In this document: in pieces, positions 17,927 through 27,736 of the stretch
How positions within the stretch are numbered: position 1 is the stretch's first letter
How the letters are laid out: each line of letters opens with the position of its first letter
Origin: Anabaena sp. 4-3
GTDB lineage: Bacteria; Cyanobacteriota; Cyanobacteriia; Cyanobacteriales; Nostocaceae
DNA: 64,000 bases
Assembly (NCBI RefSeq): GCF_001597745.1
Contig: NZ_LUHJ01000017.1
Span: forward strand, 80,780-144,779
Reading direction: 5' to 3'
Notes under the pieces: model-generated
The model's database searches: none
What the model was told of the DNA's origin: nothing
The model's input: the letters and a program-made list of their open reading frames with translations, nothing else
Made by a program: the position numbers and the translations under genes

Positions 17927-19363
17927 TTACTCTGGTCTTTTGAAATTAGAATTATCCTCTGGTGTTTCTGAAAGTATAGAAAGGCGGACATTTTCCCCAT
18001 CTTTTAATGGCTTACCACTACGAACTACATAGCGTTCTCCTGGTTGTAAGCCGGATAAAATTTCTACTTTGCCATCAGCTTTTTTACCGAGGGTGACAGG
18101 GCGGGCTGTGACTTTTGTTTTACCTGCTGAGTCTGTGACGACGTAGATTTTGCCGTTTTGGGGTTCTGTGGCTGCTGTGGTGGTGATGGCAGAAGCCTCT
18201 GGGGATTTGGTTGGCTGTTGTATGGCTGTTTGTGACACCACTACTCGCTGTGGTGTTTCGGTTTCAAAATTAACTCTAGCTAACAGTCCGCTACCAATGT
18301 TGTTATTAATGTTGGGTATGACTATTTCTACTGGGATTAAACGAGCCGTTGCATCAGCAGTTGGGGAAATGCGGGTGATTCTACCAATTAATTTTTCCTG
18401 GGGGTAAGCATCTAAGCGTACTTGTACAGATTGTCCTACCTGTATTTGAGCTAATTCTAGTTCGGAAACTTGGACGACAACTTTCACACGGCTAAAGTCG
18501 GCGATTTTTAAGGCTTCGCCACCTGCTTGTAGGAGATTACCTGGCTCGGTGAGTTTTTCGGTAACTACGCCTGTGATGGGAGATGTGAGGCGTGTGTAGG
18601 ATCTGCGCTCTTTTGCTTGGGCTACTACTGCTTTTTGAGCTAATACTCTACCTTGAGCGGCGGCGACGGCTTGCTGTGCGGTGCGGACTTGTTCTATTGC
18701 TGCTTTGAGGGCTTGGGCTGCTGTTTTGGCTTGGGTGTTGGCTTGTTCGGCTGCTTGTTGGGCGATCGCACCTTCTTTTAAGAGTTTTTGTTGGCGTTGA
18801 GCGTCTGATTGCGCTTGTGCTAGTTCTAACCGCGCCCGTTCTACTTCTGTGCGGGTATTACTGACTTGATTTGTAGCTCTAGCTACTTCTGATTGTAATG
18901 CTGCTAGTTCGGCTTCGGCTTGCTTCAAGTTGGTTAATAGCAGGATATCATCTTGTTGTCCGACGGTTTGCCCTTTTTTAACTGTGTCGCCGACATCTAG
19001 GTTTAAAGATAATAGTCTGCCTTCTACCTGCGATCGCACTGAGACGGTACGGTATGGTGTGGTTGTGCCTGTGTATTCTGGTAGTGTTTGTAACTTATCT
19101 AGGCGGGCGATCGCTACATCTACAGGTGTCGTTCCGCCACGCTCTCCTCTACTGCGTTGCTGAGATTGCGCTGTCGCCGATTCTCTGGGTAGAGAGCCGC
19201 AACTGGTTGTGAGGATTCCCATACTCAATAGACAAACTATCAATGAGATAGATTTCCACCTTGGGTAAGAAAAAAATCTATCTTTTAAAGTATTAATTTT
19301 TACACATAAACTTAACTGTTTTTTTAAGAACTGGCTTGAAATTGTGTAATTTGGATTTTTCAT
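17927..19363 (-). CDS. RND efflux periplasmic adaptor (membrane fusion protein)
   Basis: A 478-residue adaptor for the pump encoded downstream. After a charged N-terminus there is a hydrophobic export segment (about 38-55) ending GILTTSCGS, a probable lipoprotein site although the -3 residue is unusual. Next come a lipoyl half, an alanine/glutamine-rich coiled-coil hairpin (about 130-240), the second lipoyl half with SPITGVVTEK, a beta-barrel and a membrane-proximal domain ending near the C-terminus with VLSGLQPGERYVV. It ends 10 nt before the permease start. An outer-membrane channel gene is not adjacent. Confidence 0.92.
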   Translation of the reverse strand: MKNPNYTISSQFLKKQLSLCVKINTLKDRFFSYPRWKSISLIVCLLSMGILTTSCGSLPRESATAQSQQRSRGERGGTTPVDVAIARLDKLQTLPEYTGTTTPYRTVSVRSQVEGRLLSLNLDVGDTVKKGQTVGQQDDILLLTNLKQAEAELAALQSEVARATNQVSNTRTEVERARLELAQAQSDAQRQQKLLKEGAIAQQAAEQANTQAKTAAQALKAAIEQVRTAQQAVAAAQGRVLAQKAVVAQAKERRSYTRLTSPITGVVTEKLTEPGNLLQAGGEALKIADFSRVKVVVQVSELELAQIQVGQSVQVRLDAYPQEKLIGRITRISPTADATARLIPVEIVIPNINNNIGSGLLARVNFETETPQRVVVSQTAIQQPTKSPEASAITTTAATEPQNGKIYVVTDSAGKTKVTARPVTLGKKADGKVEILSGLQPGERYVVRSGKPLKDGENVRLSILSETPEDNSNFKRPE

Positions 19364-19895
19364 TGCTTTTTTGCGTTTTTTTTGTTTAAAATCATCTATT
19401 TCCTTTTAATAATCTCTTTTTGGGCATAATAGCTTTTTTAATCTCAGCAATTCCGTAAGTATTGCCAGATGAGAAAGATAAAGAATATAAAAAGTTTTGG
19501 TAAAGACTTTTTGTGTCAAACCTTACTACGTTTATCAAATAATGTCAAAGTCATTTTTACTGCTACTCTGGGGACACAGAAACAGAATCATCTTTGACAT
19601 TCTCTGTAATCACAATTTTTGTATTTATTTTTACAAAAAGTCTGGTATAAAACCCAGATAAAAACCGATTGAGAGTGAATTTATCTGCTTATTGGTACAA
19701 CAAACAGTCGTAAATCATCATATTTAGTTTTGTTAAGAATACATACAATTATAGTAACAAAAACACCAGCTAAGTTACTGTCAACTGTCGGTGTTTAACA
19801 AATTTATTAAAAATGGTAAAGTATAATTGTCTTTCGGCACAATGTATTATATGCACAATGCCAATTTTATGCCCTGTAGGTGAGGAAAATTACGA
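19364..19895. other. AT-rich divergent intergenic region
   Basis: A 532-nt gap between the RND adaptor (minus) and the bilin lyase (plus). It is AT-rich with several poly-T and poly-A tracts. A TTGACA at 19594 lacks a good -10 at 17 nt. I see no RNA gene, repeat or open frame. Confidence 0.4.
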
Positions 19896-20438
19896 GTGAC
19901 ATCACCCCTAAAAGTTGCACACACTACAGATGAATCCCAAATCATCGAATTTTTTCAACAATCAGTGGGTCAGTGGCGTTCGGAAAGGCGTTACTATACT
20001 CTCCCAGCCGGAGAAACTAAAGAGATGGAGAGTATCATCACTATCCGATTTTTAGATCAAGGATGTGATGAATTACAAAAGTTGGCTCAGATACATGATT
20101 TACCTGAGTCGGTGAGGTTCATTTGTGGTGCTGAGGTGAATTGGTGTAGTACAGATGTGCTAAAAAATCGTCAAGAGTCGCAAGGTACGACACTGTTTGG
20201 GGCGTTAGGCAGTATATTGTATCGCGATCGCGGTTTTGCCACATCCAAACCAGTCACAGCCAAATATGCTTTTACCAATCCCAACACCCTATCTCTGCGA
20301 ACTGAATATAACAATTCCGTGTTTGAGGAAGAGTTAAAGCTAATTGGCAATAAATACCGCACCAGACAAACAATTATTTCTCGTGCTGGGGAACAGTTGA
20401 TGATTGGTCAATATTTAGAAAAAAGATTAGGGAGTTAG
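19896..20438 (+). CDS. Phycobiliprotein lyase, CpcS/CpeS family
   Basis: A 180-residue lipocalin-like lyase that attaches phycocyanobilin to a conserved cysteine (Cys84-type site) of phycobiliproteins of the light-harvesting phycobilisome. It begins with GTG, with GGTGAGG about 8 nt before it. Family features seen are the N-terminal helix ending in FFQQSVGQWRSERRYY (about residues 19-34), the strand motif ERRYYTLP, and the C-terminal TRQTIISRAGEQLMIGQYLEKR (about 155-176, containing the conserved RTRQ). Filamentous Nostoc strains encode more than one CpcS/CpeS paralogue, so I give no symbol; this may be the less active paralogue. It precedes tRNA-Thr (opposite strand). Confidence 0.88.
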   Translation: MTSPLKVAHTTDESQIIEFFQQSVGQWRSERRYYTLPAGETKEMESIITIRFLDQGCDELQKLAQIHDLPESVRFICGAEVNWCSTDVLKNRQESQGTTLFGALGSILYRDRGFATSKPVTAKYAFTNPNTLSLRTEYNNSVFEEELKLIGNKYRTRQTIISRAGEQLMIGQYLEKRLGS

Positions 20439-20485
20439 TGTTTCACTCCTAACCAGGTAGTCCCGTTATCTTGAGAAACTTTCCA

Positions 20486-20557
20486 AGCCGATGACGGGAT
20501 TTGAACCCGTGGCCTGCTGATTACGAATCAGCTGCTCTACCACTGAGCCACATCGGC
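20486..20557 (-). tRNA. trnT: tRNA-Thr (CGT)
   Basis: A 72-nt cloverleaf on the minus strand. Acceptor stem GCCGATG pairs with CATCGGC, the anticodon arm is GCTGA-TTCGTAA-TCAGC with anticodon CGT reading ACG, and the T arm holds GGTTCAAATCC. CCA is not encoded. Confidence 0.96.
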
Positions 20558-20590
20558 GCACACGATAAAAGATTATAGCATAATTCCCCT

Positions 20591-20905
20591 ATGGTAGAAC
20601 CAAATCCTCAAAACCGCCTTAACCCTGAACAATATAATCGCCTGAAAGCTGAAATGGTAGCTCCTTACCGTGGCTTGCGAAAATTTATCTATCTCGGTGT
20701 GGGTGCTTCTGGTTTCATTGGTGTGTTCGTCTTCTTTTTTCAACTGCTGGCGGGCAGAGATGTTGAACACGCTTTACCTAACTTTGCTCTGCAAGTAGGA
20801 ATTGTAGCACTGATGATTTTTCTCTGGCGTTGGGAACAGCGTCAACCCCTAGGGGGAATTGAAAATTCAAAATCCAAAATTCAAAATTACGAACCCGATA
20901 AATAA
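20591..20905 (+). CDS. DUF3493-family membrane protein
   Basis: A 104-residue protein with the pattern of the cyanobacterial/plastid DUF3493 family: a conserved soluble start (NRLNPEQYNRLKAEMVAPYR, about residues 8-27) and two transmembrane helices (about 32-52 and 65-83). Plastid relatives are linked with photosystem II accumulation; a similar role here is inference. The last 15 residues, IENSKSKIQNYEPDK, are encoded by a dispersed AT-rich repeat and are probably an acquired extension. It lies 34 nt from tRNA-Thr on the opposite strand. Confidence 0.75.
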   Translation: MVEPNPQNRLNPEQYNRLKAEMVAPYRGLRKFIYLGVGASGFIGVFVFFFQLLAGRDVEHALPNFALQVGIVALMIFLWRWEQRQPLGGIENSKSKIQNYEPDK

Positions 20906-21278
20906 TGTAGCTTGTATCCGATGCAAAAAATCTCACAATAAATTACTTAAGTATAAATGCTTGTTTGTCTCGTCAACTAACCAACATAGTTGTTGCAAAA
21001 CTTTATGTTTCTTAAATTACTTTATATTTTGATACATTCCGAAATATAAAGAGAGAAAACATAAAGAAAATATTAGGAAATCAGGAAATGTGAAAATTTC
21101 TGAGACACTGGTAATTGTTCAAACGGGGTCAGCCAATATAAAGACCCTGAATATAAAGCCGCAATATCAATGGGGTCACATATATTTAAAGACCCTAGGC
21201 ATAATAAAAACCGAAAAATAGCCTGCGCCAGACAAGTAAAATCTTGGTCTGGCGCAGGCTATTTTTGCAACCGGGAAT
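20906..21278. other. Convergent gap with internal direct repeats
   Basis: A 373-nt gap. Near 21125-21195 the words GGGGTCA, ATATAAAGACCCT and ATATTTAAAGACCCTA recur at about 60-nt spacing, a degenerate direct repeat. The terminator at 21214-21266 fills the right end. No gene is seen. Confidence 0.5.
21214..21266. terminator. Very strong bidirectional terminator
   Basis: AAAAATAGCCTGCGCCAGAC (from 21214) is exactly complementary to GTCTGGCGCAGGCTATTTTT (to 21266); AAG/CTT adds three pairs after one bulge. T-tracts on both strands serve the DUF3493 gene (plus) and the SLH gene (minus). Confidence 0.92.
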
Positions 21279-22946
21279 TTATGGAACTCTGACGATATAG
21301 GATGAGGGCAGTGGTTGAGCGCGTCCAGCATTGACTAATGCTTGGTATACAAAGGCTGCAACTTCTGCCCTAGTTGCGGGGCGATTGGGATTAAGTTGGT
21401 TAATGTTAGGATAGTTAATCACCAGTTGCTTGGAAGTAGCGGCGGCAACTGGCCCTACTGCATAATTGGGTATCTGAGCCGCATCAGCATAAATAGAAAT
21501 AATATTTTGATTATCGGCAGTTAAGCCTAGTCCGTTGGCGAGGGCAACTAAAGCTTGAACTCTGGGAATTTCTTGTTGTGGTTTGAAGGTGCCATCAGGA
21601 TAACCAGAAACAAATTGACTGCTATATGCAGCTTGAATGGCAGGGTAAGCCCAGAAATTGCGGCTGACATCTCTGAAATCAATGGGGGCGCGTTTAGCTG
21701 GTGGTGTCAGGGCTTTGGTGATAATGGTGGCGAATTGGGCGCGGGTTACAGGATCATTAGGTTTAAAGGAACCATCAGGAAATCCAGCAATAATATTTTG
21801 TGCAGCCAAGGCTTCAATATAGTTTTTAGCCCAGTAATTTGCGGCTACATCTGTAAATCCTGTGCCTGAAACTGGTTGTTCAACGGTGGCGGCGACAAAA
21901 TCAACTTGACCAAAAATCTTTTTCTGGTCAATATCATTACCGATAGCCAGAATCCGATTGCTTCTGGTGGCGTTGTTTACGTCATAACGGGTATTACTGC
22001 GAATCAAATTACCACCGGGATTTTCATTAGTCCCTAAATCGGGTTGAGCATTAATAGTGGCAACAATGCCATCTCGCTTGTTGTTTTGAATGATATTCTG
22101 ACGCAGGATGGGCTGGGCTGATTCTGAGATGAACAGCCCGTCTTGGTTCTGCACAATCTGGTTTTCTATGACTAAAGGTGTAGAATTACCCCCAATTGCT
22201 AAACCAAAACCTGTGTCTTGAAATAAGTTGTTGCGAATTTCGCCTTGGGCAGATTTGGTTATAGAAAGGCCATTACCCGTGTTTTTCACAAAAATATTGT
22301 TTTCAATTTTGGGATTTCCTGTACCTGTAACAAAAACCCCATCTCTGACACTGTTAGTAAAGGTGTTGTTTCTGATGGTGGGATTACTGGATTCTACCCA
22401 GACAGCAGTACCGCGCTGATTGGGGTTGGTGACGGTTAAACCTGCGATCGCAGTATTATCGTTAGCCAAAATGGTAATGTCTTGTCTGGCAAAGGTGCGA
22501 CTGGTATAAAATCCACCACCTATAATTAATATTCCTTGGCCTTGAGTGGATTGATCACCTTGCAGTGTTACCCCTGGCTTGAGGATGAGGGGAAATTTTT
22601 CGCCAGTTTCACGATTATAAGTTCCCGGTGCTAGTTGAATGACTGTGCCGGGTTGAGCTTGATTGAGAGCAAAGGTAATTGTTTTGTAAGGTGTGGCGGC
22701 GGTAGCACCGGCACCGGTTGTATCTGTTCCCGTTTCTGGGTTGACGTAAATGACTGGTGCAGTTGTGGGAACTTGGGCTGTGACAGTGGGAGCGATCGCT
22801 TTTTGGTTTGCAGTACCAGCATTTACCTGACTGGGTGTGAGCATAAAACCAGCAATCACAAATAGTAAAGCGGTGATTCCAGTTGGTACGGATACAATGG
22901 AAAGAATATGCTTTGCTGAAAAAATATTAAAGCCCTGATGTCTCAT
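21279..22946 (-). CDS. Secreted beta-helix (DUF1565) protein with three SLH domains
   Basis: A 555-residue exported protein. A signal segment (about residues 14-43) ends near VNAG; residues about 65-340 form a DUF1565-type right-handed parallel beta-helix with repeated N-N-x-F/I turns (NNTFTNS, ENNIFVKN, RNNLFQD, QNIIQNN); three S-layer-homology domains follow (about 368-418, 432-480 and 490-545), with conserved FxDVxxxxWA and FxPDGTFKP segments. SLH domains in cyanobacteria anchor proteins to peptidoglycan-linked polymer, so it is probably a cell-envelope protein; a carbohydrate ligand for the helix is only a guess. It is a single gene with its own terminator. Confidence 0.9.
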   Translation of the reverse strand: MRHQGFNIFSAKHILSIVSVPTGITALLFVIAGFMLTPSQVNAGTANQKAIAPTVTAQVPTTAPVIYVNPETGTDTTGAGATAATPYKTITFALNQAQPGTVIQLAPGTYNRETGEKFPLILKPGVTLQGDQSTQGQGILIIGGGFYTSRTFARQDITILANDNTAIAGLTVTNPNQRGTAVWVESSNPTIRNNTFTNSVRDGVFVTGTGNPKIENNIFVKNTGNGLSITKSAQGEIRNNLFQDTGFGLAIGGNSTPLVIENQIVQNQDGLFISESAQPILRQNIIQNNKRDGIVATINAQPDLGTNENPGGNLIRSNTRYDVNNATRSNRILAIGNDIDQKKIFGQVDFVAATVEQPVSGTGFTDVAANYWAKNYIEALAAQNIIAGFPDGSFKPNDPVTRAQFATIITKALTPPAKRAPIDFRDVSRNFWAYPAIQAAYSSQFVSGYPDGTFKPQQEIPRVQALVALANGLGLTADNQNIISIYADAAQIPNYAVGPVAAATSKQLVINYPNINQLNPNRPATRAEVAAFVYQALVNAGRAQPLPSSYIVRVP

Positions 22947-23254
22947 TTTTATCTGTAGTGTTTAGCTGAATGTTGGTTAGGTATAGTATGGTTGATGTAG
23001 AAAGTATCTGGCTACAAAACCCATGCCAAACTATACTGAATGACTAACACATAAACAGCTAAGTTTCGCAAGAAATTACATAATTTTTTGCGATTTCCAC
23101 GACAAGTTCTCTTTGACAAATTGGAACAGTCAAGCTATCCGCTCAACAATAGGAGAAATAACTGATCCAGATGTTGAAGTTGACGGAGAAGGTACAGAGA
23201 ATGCTTCCCGTCAACTTAGCTGCTTGCCAGCCGGACTCAAAATTTATGGGATGT
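22947..23254. other. Intergenic region upstream of SLH gene
   Basis: A 308-nt gap between the SLH gene and the 59-residue gene, both on the minus strand. It presumably holds the SLH gene promoter. No clear boxes, terminator or RNA gene seen; a plus-strand open frame here is judged spurious. Confidence 0.4.
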
Positions 23255-23434
23255 TTAATAAGCTAAAGTTTCTAAAGTTTCCCGCAAGTAACGCTGTACC
23301 TGTTGTTCTAGGCGTAGTTCTTGTAGTTGGGTATAGCTTTCTAGCTGCCAACGTTGAAAACCTGAACTAGCTGCGATCGCGTGTTGCAGATTTTGCCAAA
23401 TTTCAGGATTACGAGAAGCTGTAATTTTCACCAT
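23255..23434 (-). CDS. Small protein of 59 residues, downstream of membrane protein gene
   Basis: An ATG at 23434 opens a 59-codon frame ending in TAA at 23257-23255. The product starts MVKITASRNPEIWQNLQHAI and ends LRETLETLAY; it is helical, rich in Gln, Leu and Glu, with no membrane segment or cysteine. The start lies 6 nt after the stop of the upstream membrane-protein gene, and a TGAGG at that stop provides a ribosome site, so translation is probably coupled. A HIP1 octamer within the frame is translated as AIAA. I recognise no family. A plus-strand frame of 85 codons overlaps it and is rejected. Confidence 0.7.
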   Translation of the reverse strand: MVKITASRNPEIWQNLQHAIAASSGFQRWQLESYTQLQELRLEQQVQRYLRETLETLAY

Positions 23435-23440
23435 AGTTAT

Positions 23441-24052
23441 TTATTCCTCAGTTTCAACTTCCACAGTCAACTGGGGCAAGATTTTATTCACCCGCACCCC
23501 TAAAATTGTGAAATCCTGGTTAATCTTTTCTAAAGGTAACGGTTCTATGGCTGCAAATTCTGTGTCATTCGTCACCAAAACTCGTGCTACACTTAATGGA
23601 ATTTGCAGAAACAAATTACTTGCCAAAAAAGTTAATCCAGCCATCAGTAATGCCAGAATCCGCCATTGGGGTAAAAAACTTGCTAAATTAGCCACCAATG
23701 GAGTTGCTTGATAAAGTTGCCACAATATACCAATTGATAGAATGGCTGCTAGCAGTGCCAGCACACGATTTAATTTTGTATTAATTAAACAGAGAATTTT
23801 TCTTTGCTGCTCAGTCAGATGTTCTGGCTTGAGTGCTACTCCCAAAATGGCAAATATGTAAAAAGGCCGGCGTAGTTGCATCCACAAAAGCGGGATTACA
23901 CCAATTGTGGCTACCAGCAAAATTTCTACCCATACAGGCAAAAGCGGTTTGCCGACGGACAGAAACAATAAGCACAGGAGCAGAAAAATAGGCAATGTCG
24001 CCAATCCAGCGACATGAATCCACAAAATAGGTTCAGAGCGAAATGAGCGCAT
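23441..24052 (-). CDS. Low-complexity-tail membrane protein (cyanobacterial family)
   Basis: A 203-residue membrane protein starting MRSFRSEPILWIHVAGLA. Four to five hydrophobic segments are visible (about 10-32, 38-58, 92-112, 128-150), followed by a soluble C-terminal domain ending in acidic VETEE. The N-terminal RSFRSEPILWIH is characteristic of a conserved cyanobacterial family known as low-complexity-tail membrane proteins; in this copy the low-complexity tail is short. It lies 116 nt downstream of nothing but the divergent gap from infB (also minus strand, ending at 24169), so it may be read through from the infB operon. Function is unknown. Confidence 0.72.
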   Translation of the reverse strand: MRSFRSEPILWIHVAGLATLPIFLLLCLLFLSVGKPLLPVWVEILLVATIGVIPLLWMQLRRPFYIFAILGVALKPEHLTEQQRKILCLINTKLNRVLALLAAILSIGILWQLYQATPLVANLASFLPQWRILALLMAGLTFLASNLFLQIPLSVARVLVTNDTEFAAIEPLPLEKINQDFTILGVRVNKILPQLTVEVETEE

Positions 24053-24168
24053 AATTAAAATTTTGAGTGCTGAGTTTTGGTTTCCAGTTGAGTATAGGAA
24101 TCTGAGGTAATGCTCATAACTCTATACTCATCTATCTGGACTCATTACTCAACACTCGTTACTCAGCA

Positions 24169-27100
24169 CTATCTTGCTAACGCCAGGGTACGGCGTTTAG
24201 TTACCATCTGGTACGCATCAATGATGTCACCTTCAGCCCAATCATGGAACTTATCAAGGCCGACACCGCATTCGTAACCAGCGTTAACTTCACGCACGTC
24301 TTCCTTCATCCGCTTGAGGGAATCCAGTACACCTTCGTAGATCACTTTACCGCCACGACGTATCCGTACTTTGCAGTTACGAACCAGTTTACCAGATTGA
24401 ACGTAGCAACCAGCGACAGCACCGCGACCAACTGGGAAGACGGCACGGACTTCGGTTTGACCCAGAGGTTCTTCTACTAACTCTGGTTCTAACAGACCTT
24501 CGACTGCGCCTTCGATATCTTCCAAAAGTTTGTAGATGATGTTGTATTCCCGTACATCTACACCGGCTTCGTCAGCAGCTTGTCTAGCTCCACTGGCGTA
24601 GGTGGTGTTAAAGCCAATAATGACTGCACCACTGGCTGCGGCTAGGTCGATGTCTGTTTGGGTAATTTCCCCGGCTGTAGCCAAGAGCATGCGAATTTGG
24701 ACTTCGTTTTGGGGTATTTGTTTGAGTGATCCCACAATCGCTTCCACAGAACCCTGTACGTCGGCTTTCAGGATCAGGTTGAGTTCTTTCAACTCGCCTT
24801 CTTGAGCTTGTGCCGATAGGGTGGTGAGGGTAACGCGTCCTTGTAACAGACGAGATAAGCGTTGTTTGTCTGCACGGTCTGAGGCGATCGCTCTGGCTTC
24901 TTTTTCGTTGTCGAACACCTCGAATTCATCACCGGCGGCTGGTACATCACTTAAACCCAGTACCTCAACGGCGAAGGAAGGAGAAGCTACATCAACGCGG
25001 TGGCCGCGATCGTCAACCATAGCTCGGACTTTACCAAAGGCTGAACCTGCCACTAGGATATCTCCTACGTGCAGAGTACCGTTTTGAATTAACAAGGTAG
25101 CAACTGCGCCCTTAGCTTTATCCAAATGCGCCTCAATTACAGTTCCTTTAGCCAGACGTTCCGGGTTAGCAGAGAGTTCTTCTACTTCTGCCACCAAGAG
25201 AATCATCTCTAGGAGTGTATCGAGGTTTTCACCTTTGATGGCACTGACTGGTACCATAATTGTCTCACCGCCCCATTCTTCTGGGGTCAGACCATACTGG
25301 GTGAGTTCTTGTTTCACACGGTCTGGTTGTGCGCCTTCTTTGTCAATTTTGTTAATAGCGACCACAATCGGCACTTCTGCCGCTTGTGCATGGCTAATAG
25401 CTTCGATGGTTTGGGGACGTACACCGTCATCCGCAGCTACTACTAAAATCGCTATGTCTGTTACTCTCGCCCCCCTAGCTCGCATGGCAGTAAAGGCTTC
25501 GTGACCAGGGGTATCTAGGAAGACAATCTGCTGTTTTTTGCCTTCGTGTTCGATATCAACGTGGTAAGCACCGATATGCTGGGTAATCCCACCCGCTTCG
25601 CCGGCTGCGACTTTCGTTTTGCGAATCGAGTCGAGTAATGTGGTTTTCCCGTGGTCTACGTGACCCATAATAGTCACTACCGGTGGACGACGTTGCAGAT
25701 TTTCCAGGTCGTCTACATCCAGCATTTCCGTGACTTTGCGGGCTTCTGCTTCCGGTTCGGCGGTTTCGACTTCTACTTCTAGCTCTTTGGCTACTAAAGT
25801 AATGGTCGGGATGTCCAGATTTTGAGTGATGCTCACCGCCATGCCTTTCATGAACAGGATTTTCACAATCTCTGTATCAGCTACGACTAAGCCATCAGCG
25901 ATTTCCTGCACTGTCATCGGCCCGGTAACGACCAATTTGGTGGGACGCTCCCGTTTCTCCTCGACTTCTTGTTGACGACGATTTTGCTCACGGGCAGCAG
26001 GGCCAAACTTTTTCTTTTTGCTGGCTGGCGTAATAGTAGCCACGTTTGCACTAGCTGGCTGTGCTGGTCGGGCTGCTTTCGGTTTGGGAGGACGAGCGAT
26101 GGAGAGGCTGACTTGAACTGCTGCTGGTATTTCCAGTCTGCCGTCCTCTAGGAATTCATCATCTTCAAAATCATCTTCCAATATGGGCTTGACGCGCTTA
26201 CCCTTAACGGTTTTAGATTTTTCTTTAATTTCGTCAATGATTTCTTCTTCCTGCCATTTCTTGCCCCCTTTAGGTGGACGAGGTGGCGTTGGACGTTTCA
26301 AATCCAGTAAGTCAGGCGTAACAACAGTATCAGAAGCTTCTCCTCTCTTCGATACCTCTGCCATTGGTTTTGGCGGCGTTGCCACTGGTATGGCTGCTGC
26401 TACTTCAGGCGGACGCGCTGGTCTAGTGGGACGTTGACCATCTGCGGCAGGCGCGCCTGGTCTCTGACCACGATGTTCTGGTTTTGTAGGGCCAGGATGG
26501 GGACGACCCTGTTTTTGTCCAGTACCTTGTGATGCCTCTGTTTGTGTAGGTCTAGAGGCTCTTGGTTTGGGTTGTTCCCGTTCTTCCTCGCTGCGCCGTT
26601 GGCGTTCTCGTTTGAGGATGGGTTTTTCTGCGGTACTCAGTTGTTGAGGTACCTCTGCCTTTTCTGCCACTGGTCTTGCTGGCGGAGCTGCCAATTGCGG
26701 TTTTTGGGGTTTTTCCAGTTTTGGTTTAGCAGGAGCTACTTTTTCAGGCTTCTGTGCTGCTGTCTTTTCAGATGCCTGTGGCTTAGGTGCTGGCTCTGGA
26801 TTGGTGGCAGCAGGTTGTTGAGGACTCTCCGATTGATTCCGTGGTACAGGTCGAGTTGGTGCCGTCGGCTTCATGGGTGAGACTGGTGTAGCGGGCTTTG
26901 GAGGTGAGGGAGGATTGACTTCAGACGCAGCTGAGGCATCTGAGGCGTTAGAGGTATGATTTTTCAATATTTTGGGTTTGCGAATTTCCAAAATTTGTTG
27001 CTGTTTTTGAGGTGGCGCAGGTCGGTTGCGCGAGCCACTCTGTGCTGAATTTGGTTTATGACTAATTGTACCTAATTCTTTTTTGGGCGTTCCATTTGTA

Positions 27101-27270
27101 GCTGCCAGTTTTTCAGCCTCCGCCCGGATACTTTCTGCCTCTGTTTCTGAAATTGTACTGCTATGGCTTTTGACCGCAATGTTGAGCTGGTCGCAAATTG
27201 CTAATAGCTCTTTGTTATCCAAATTCAATTCCTTTGATAATTCGTAGATTCTGACTTTGCCGTTGTTCAT
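24169..27270 (-). CDS. infB: Translation initiation factor IF-2
   Basis: A 1,033-residue GTPase that places initiator tRNA on the 30S subunit. The N-terminus has the IF2_N domain ([20 protein letters not shown] at about 5-24), followed by a very long proline/lysine/alanine-rich linker (about 70-440). A second IF2_N module lies near residues 450-505. The G domain begins with GHVDHGKTT (536-544), with DTPGHE and NKID following; the C-terminal domains II-IV complete the protein. The length and disordered linker are typical of cyanobacterial IF-2. It is the last core gene of rimP-nusA-ylxR-infB and has a 466-nt leader separating it from ylxR. Confidence 0.97.
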   Translation of the reverse strand: MNNGKVRIYELSKELNLDNKELLAICDQLNIAVKSHSSTISETEAESIRAEAEKLAATNGTPKKELGTISHKPNSAQSGSRNRPAPPQKQQQILEIRKPKILKNHTSNASDASAASEVNPPSPPKPATPVSPMKPTAPTRPVPRNQSESPQQPAATNPEPAPKPQASEKTAAQKPEKVAPAKPKLEKPQKPQLAAPPARPVAEKAEVPQQLSTAEKPILKRERQRRSEEEREQPKPRASRPTQTEASQGTGQKQGRPHPGPTKPEHRGQRPGAPAADGQRPTRPARPPEVAAAIPVATPPKPMAEVSKRGEASDTVVTPDLLDLKRPTPPRPPKGGKKWQEEEIIDEIKEKSKTVKGKRVKPILEDDFEDDEFLEDGRLEIPAAVQVSLSIARPPKPKAARPAQPASANVATITPASKKKKFGPAAREQNRRQQEVEEKRERPTKLVVTGPMTVQEIADGLVVADTEIVKILFMKGMAVSITQNLDIPTITLVAKELEVEVETAEPEAEARKVTEMLDVDDLENLQRRPPVVTIMGHVDHGKTTLLDSIRKTKVAAGEAGGITQHIGAYHVDIEHEGKKQQIVFLDTPGHEAFTAMRARGARVTDIAILVVAADDGVRPQTIEAISHAQAAEVPIVVAINKIDKEGAQPDRVKQELTQYGLTPEEWGGETIMVPVSAIKGENLDTLLEMILLVAEVEELSANPERLAKGTVIEAHLDKAKGAVATLLIQNGTLHVGDILVAGSAFGKVRAMVDDRGHRVDVASPSFAVEVLGLSDVPAAGDEFEVFDNEKEARAIASDRADKQRLSRLLQGRVTLTTLSAQAQEGELKELNLILKADVQGSVEAIVGSLKQIPQNEVQIRMLLATAGEITQTDIDLAAASGAVIIGFNTTYASGARQAADEAGVDVREYNIIYKLLEDIEGAVEGLLEPELVEEPLGQTEVRAVFPVGRGAVAGCYVQSGKLVRNCKVRIRRGGKVIYEGVLDSLKRMKEDVREVNAGYECGVGLDKFHDWAEGDIIDAYQMVTKRRTLALAR

Positions 27271-27736
27271 CCACTCTTCCCCTTGAATTTACAGTTTTTT
27301 TGCGGATGGTTGCCTGGAAGTGCGACATCTCCATCCTTCGGTTACTGTTTTTAGGTTGCCCTTGGTAATTTTGCCGGTGCCTCCAATCAGGAAAGAGAGA
27401 TGTTTCGGTTTAATGCTGGCATCTCCATAGAGAACTGTGGTTTACAGGCAACCATAAAGATTTTTTATAGTTGCTGGTGATGCCGCTCTGCGCCTGAGCG
27501 CTACCAGGTTGCCATTTTGTGGTTTGTTGTTTGGCTGATTCTGAGTCTTCCACAACACATCTAGTTAAATTTGTTGGGAGTACTGCTTTGCTCCTGTTAA
27601 TTTTGGGAGAGCCTTTTGCTAACTACACCCATTTACTATTTTGGCACTAACCTCAATAAATGCAGAGGGTGTGTAATCGCGTGAATATGGCGGCTTTTAC
27701 CACAATTGCTCTGCGGATTACCGCCAAGAATGCTTT
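27271..27736 (-). promoter_or_regulatory. Long structured leader upstream of infB
   Basis: The 466 nt between ylxR and infB contain no open frame but several repeated words. ATGGTTGCCTG (27306-27316) and CAGGCAACCAT (27445-27455) form a perfect 11-bp inverted repeat, and CATCTCCAT occurs both near 27327 and near 27421. The unusual length inside an otherwise compact operon suggests a regulatory RNA or an internal promoter. This is inference. Confidence 0.4.

Noticed and set aside
19594-19625. Promoter upstream of the bilin lyase gene
   Set aside because: TTGACA at 19594 has no acceptable -10 at 16-18 nt, and it lies almost 300 nt before the gene.
23113-23370. 85-codon plus-strand frame
   Set aside because: It overlaps the 59-codon minus-strand gene, which has a coupled start, sensible composition and neighbours on the same strand. 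The plus-strand product has no family resemblance and no ribosome site.
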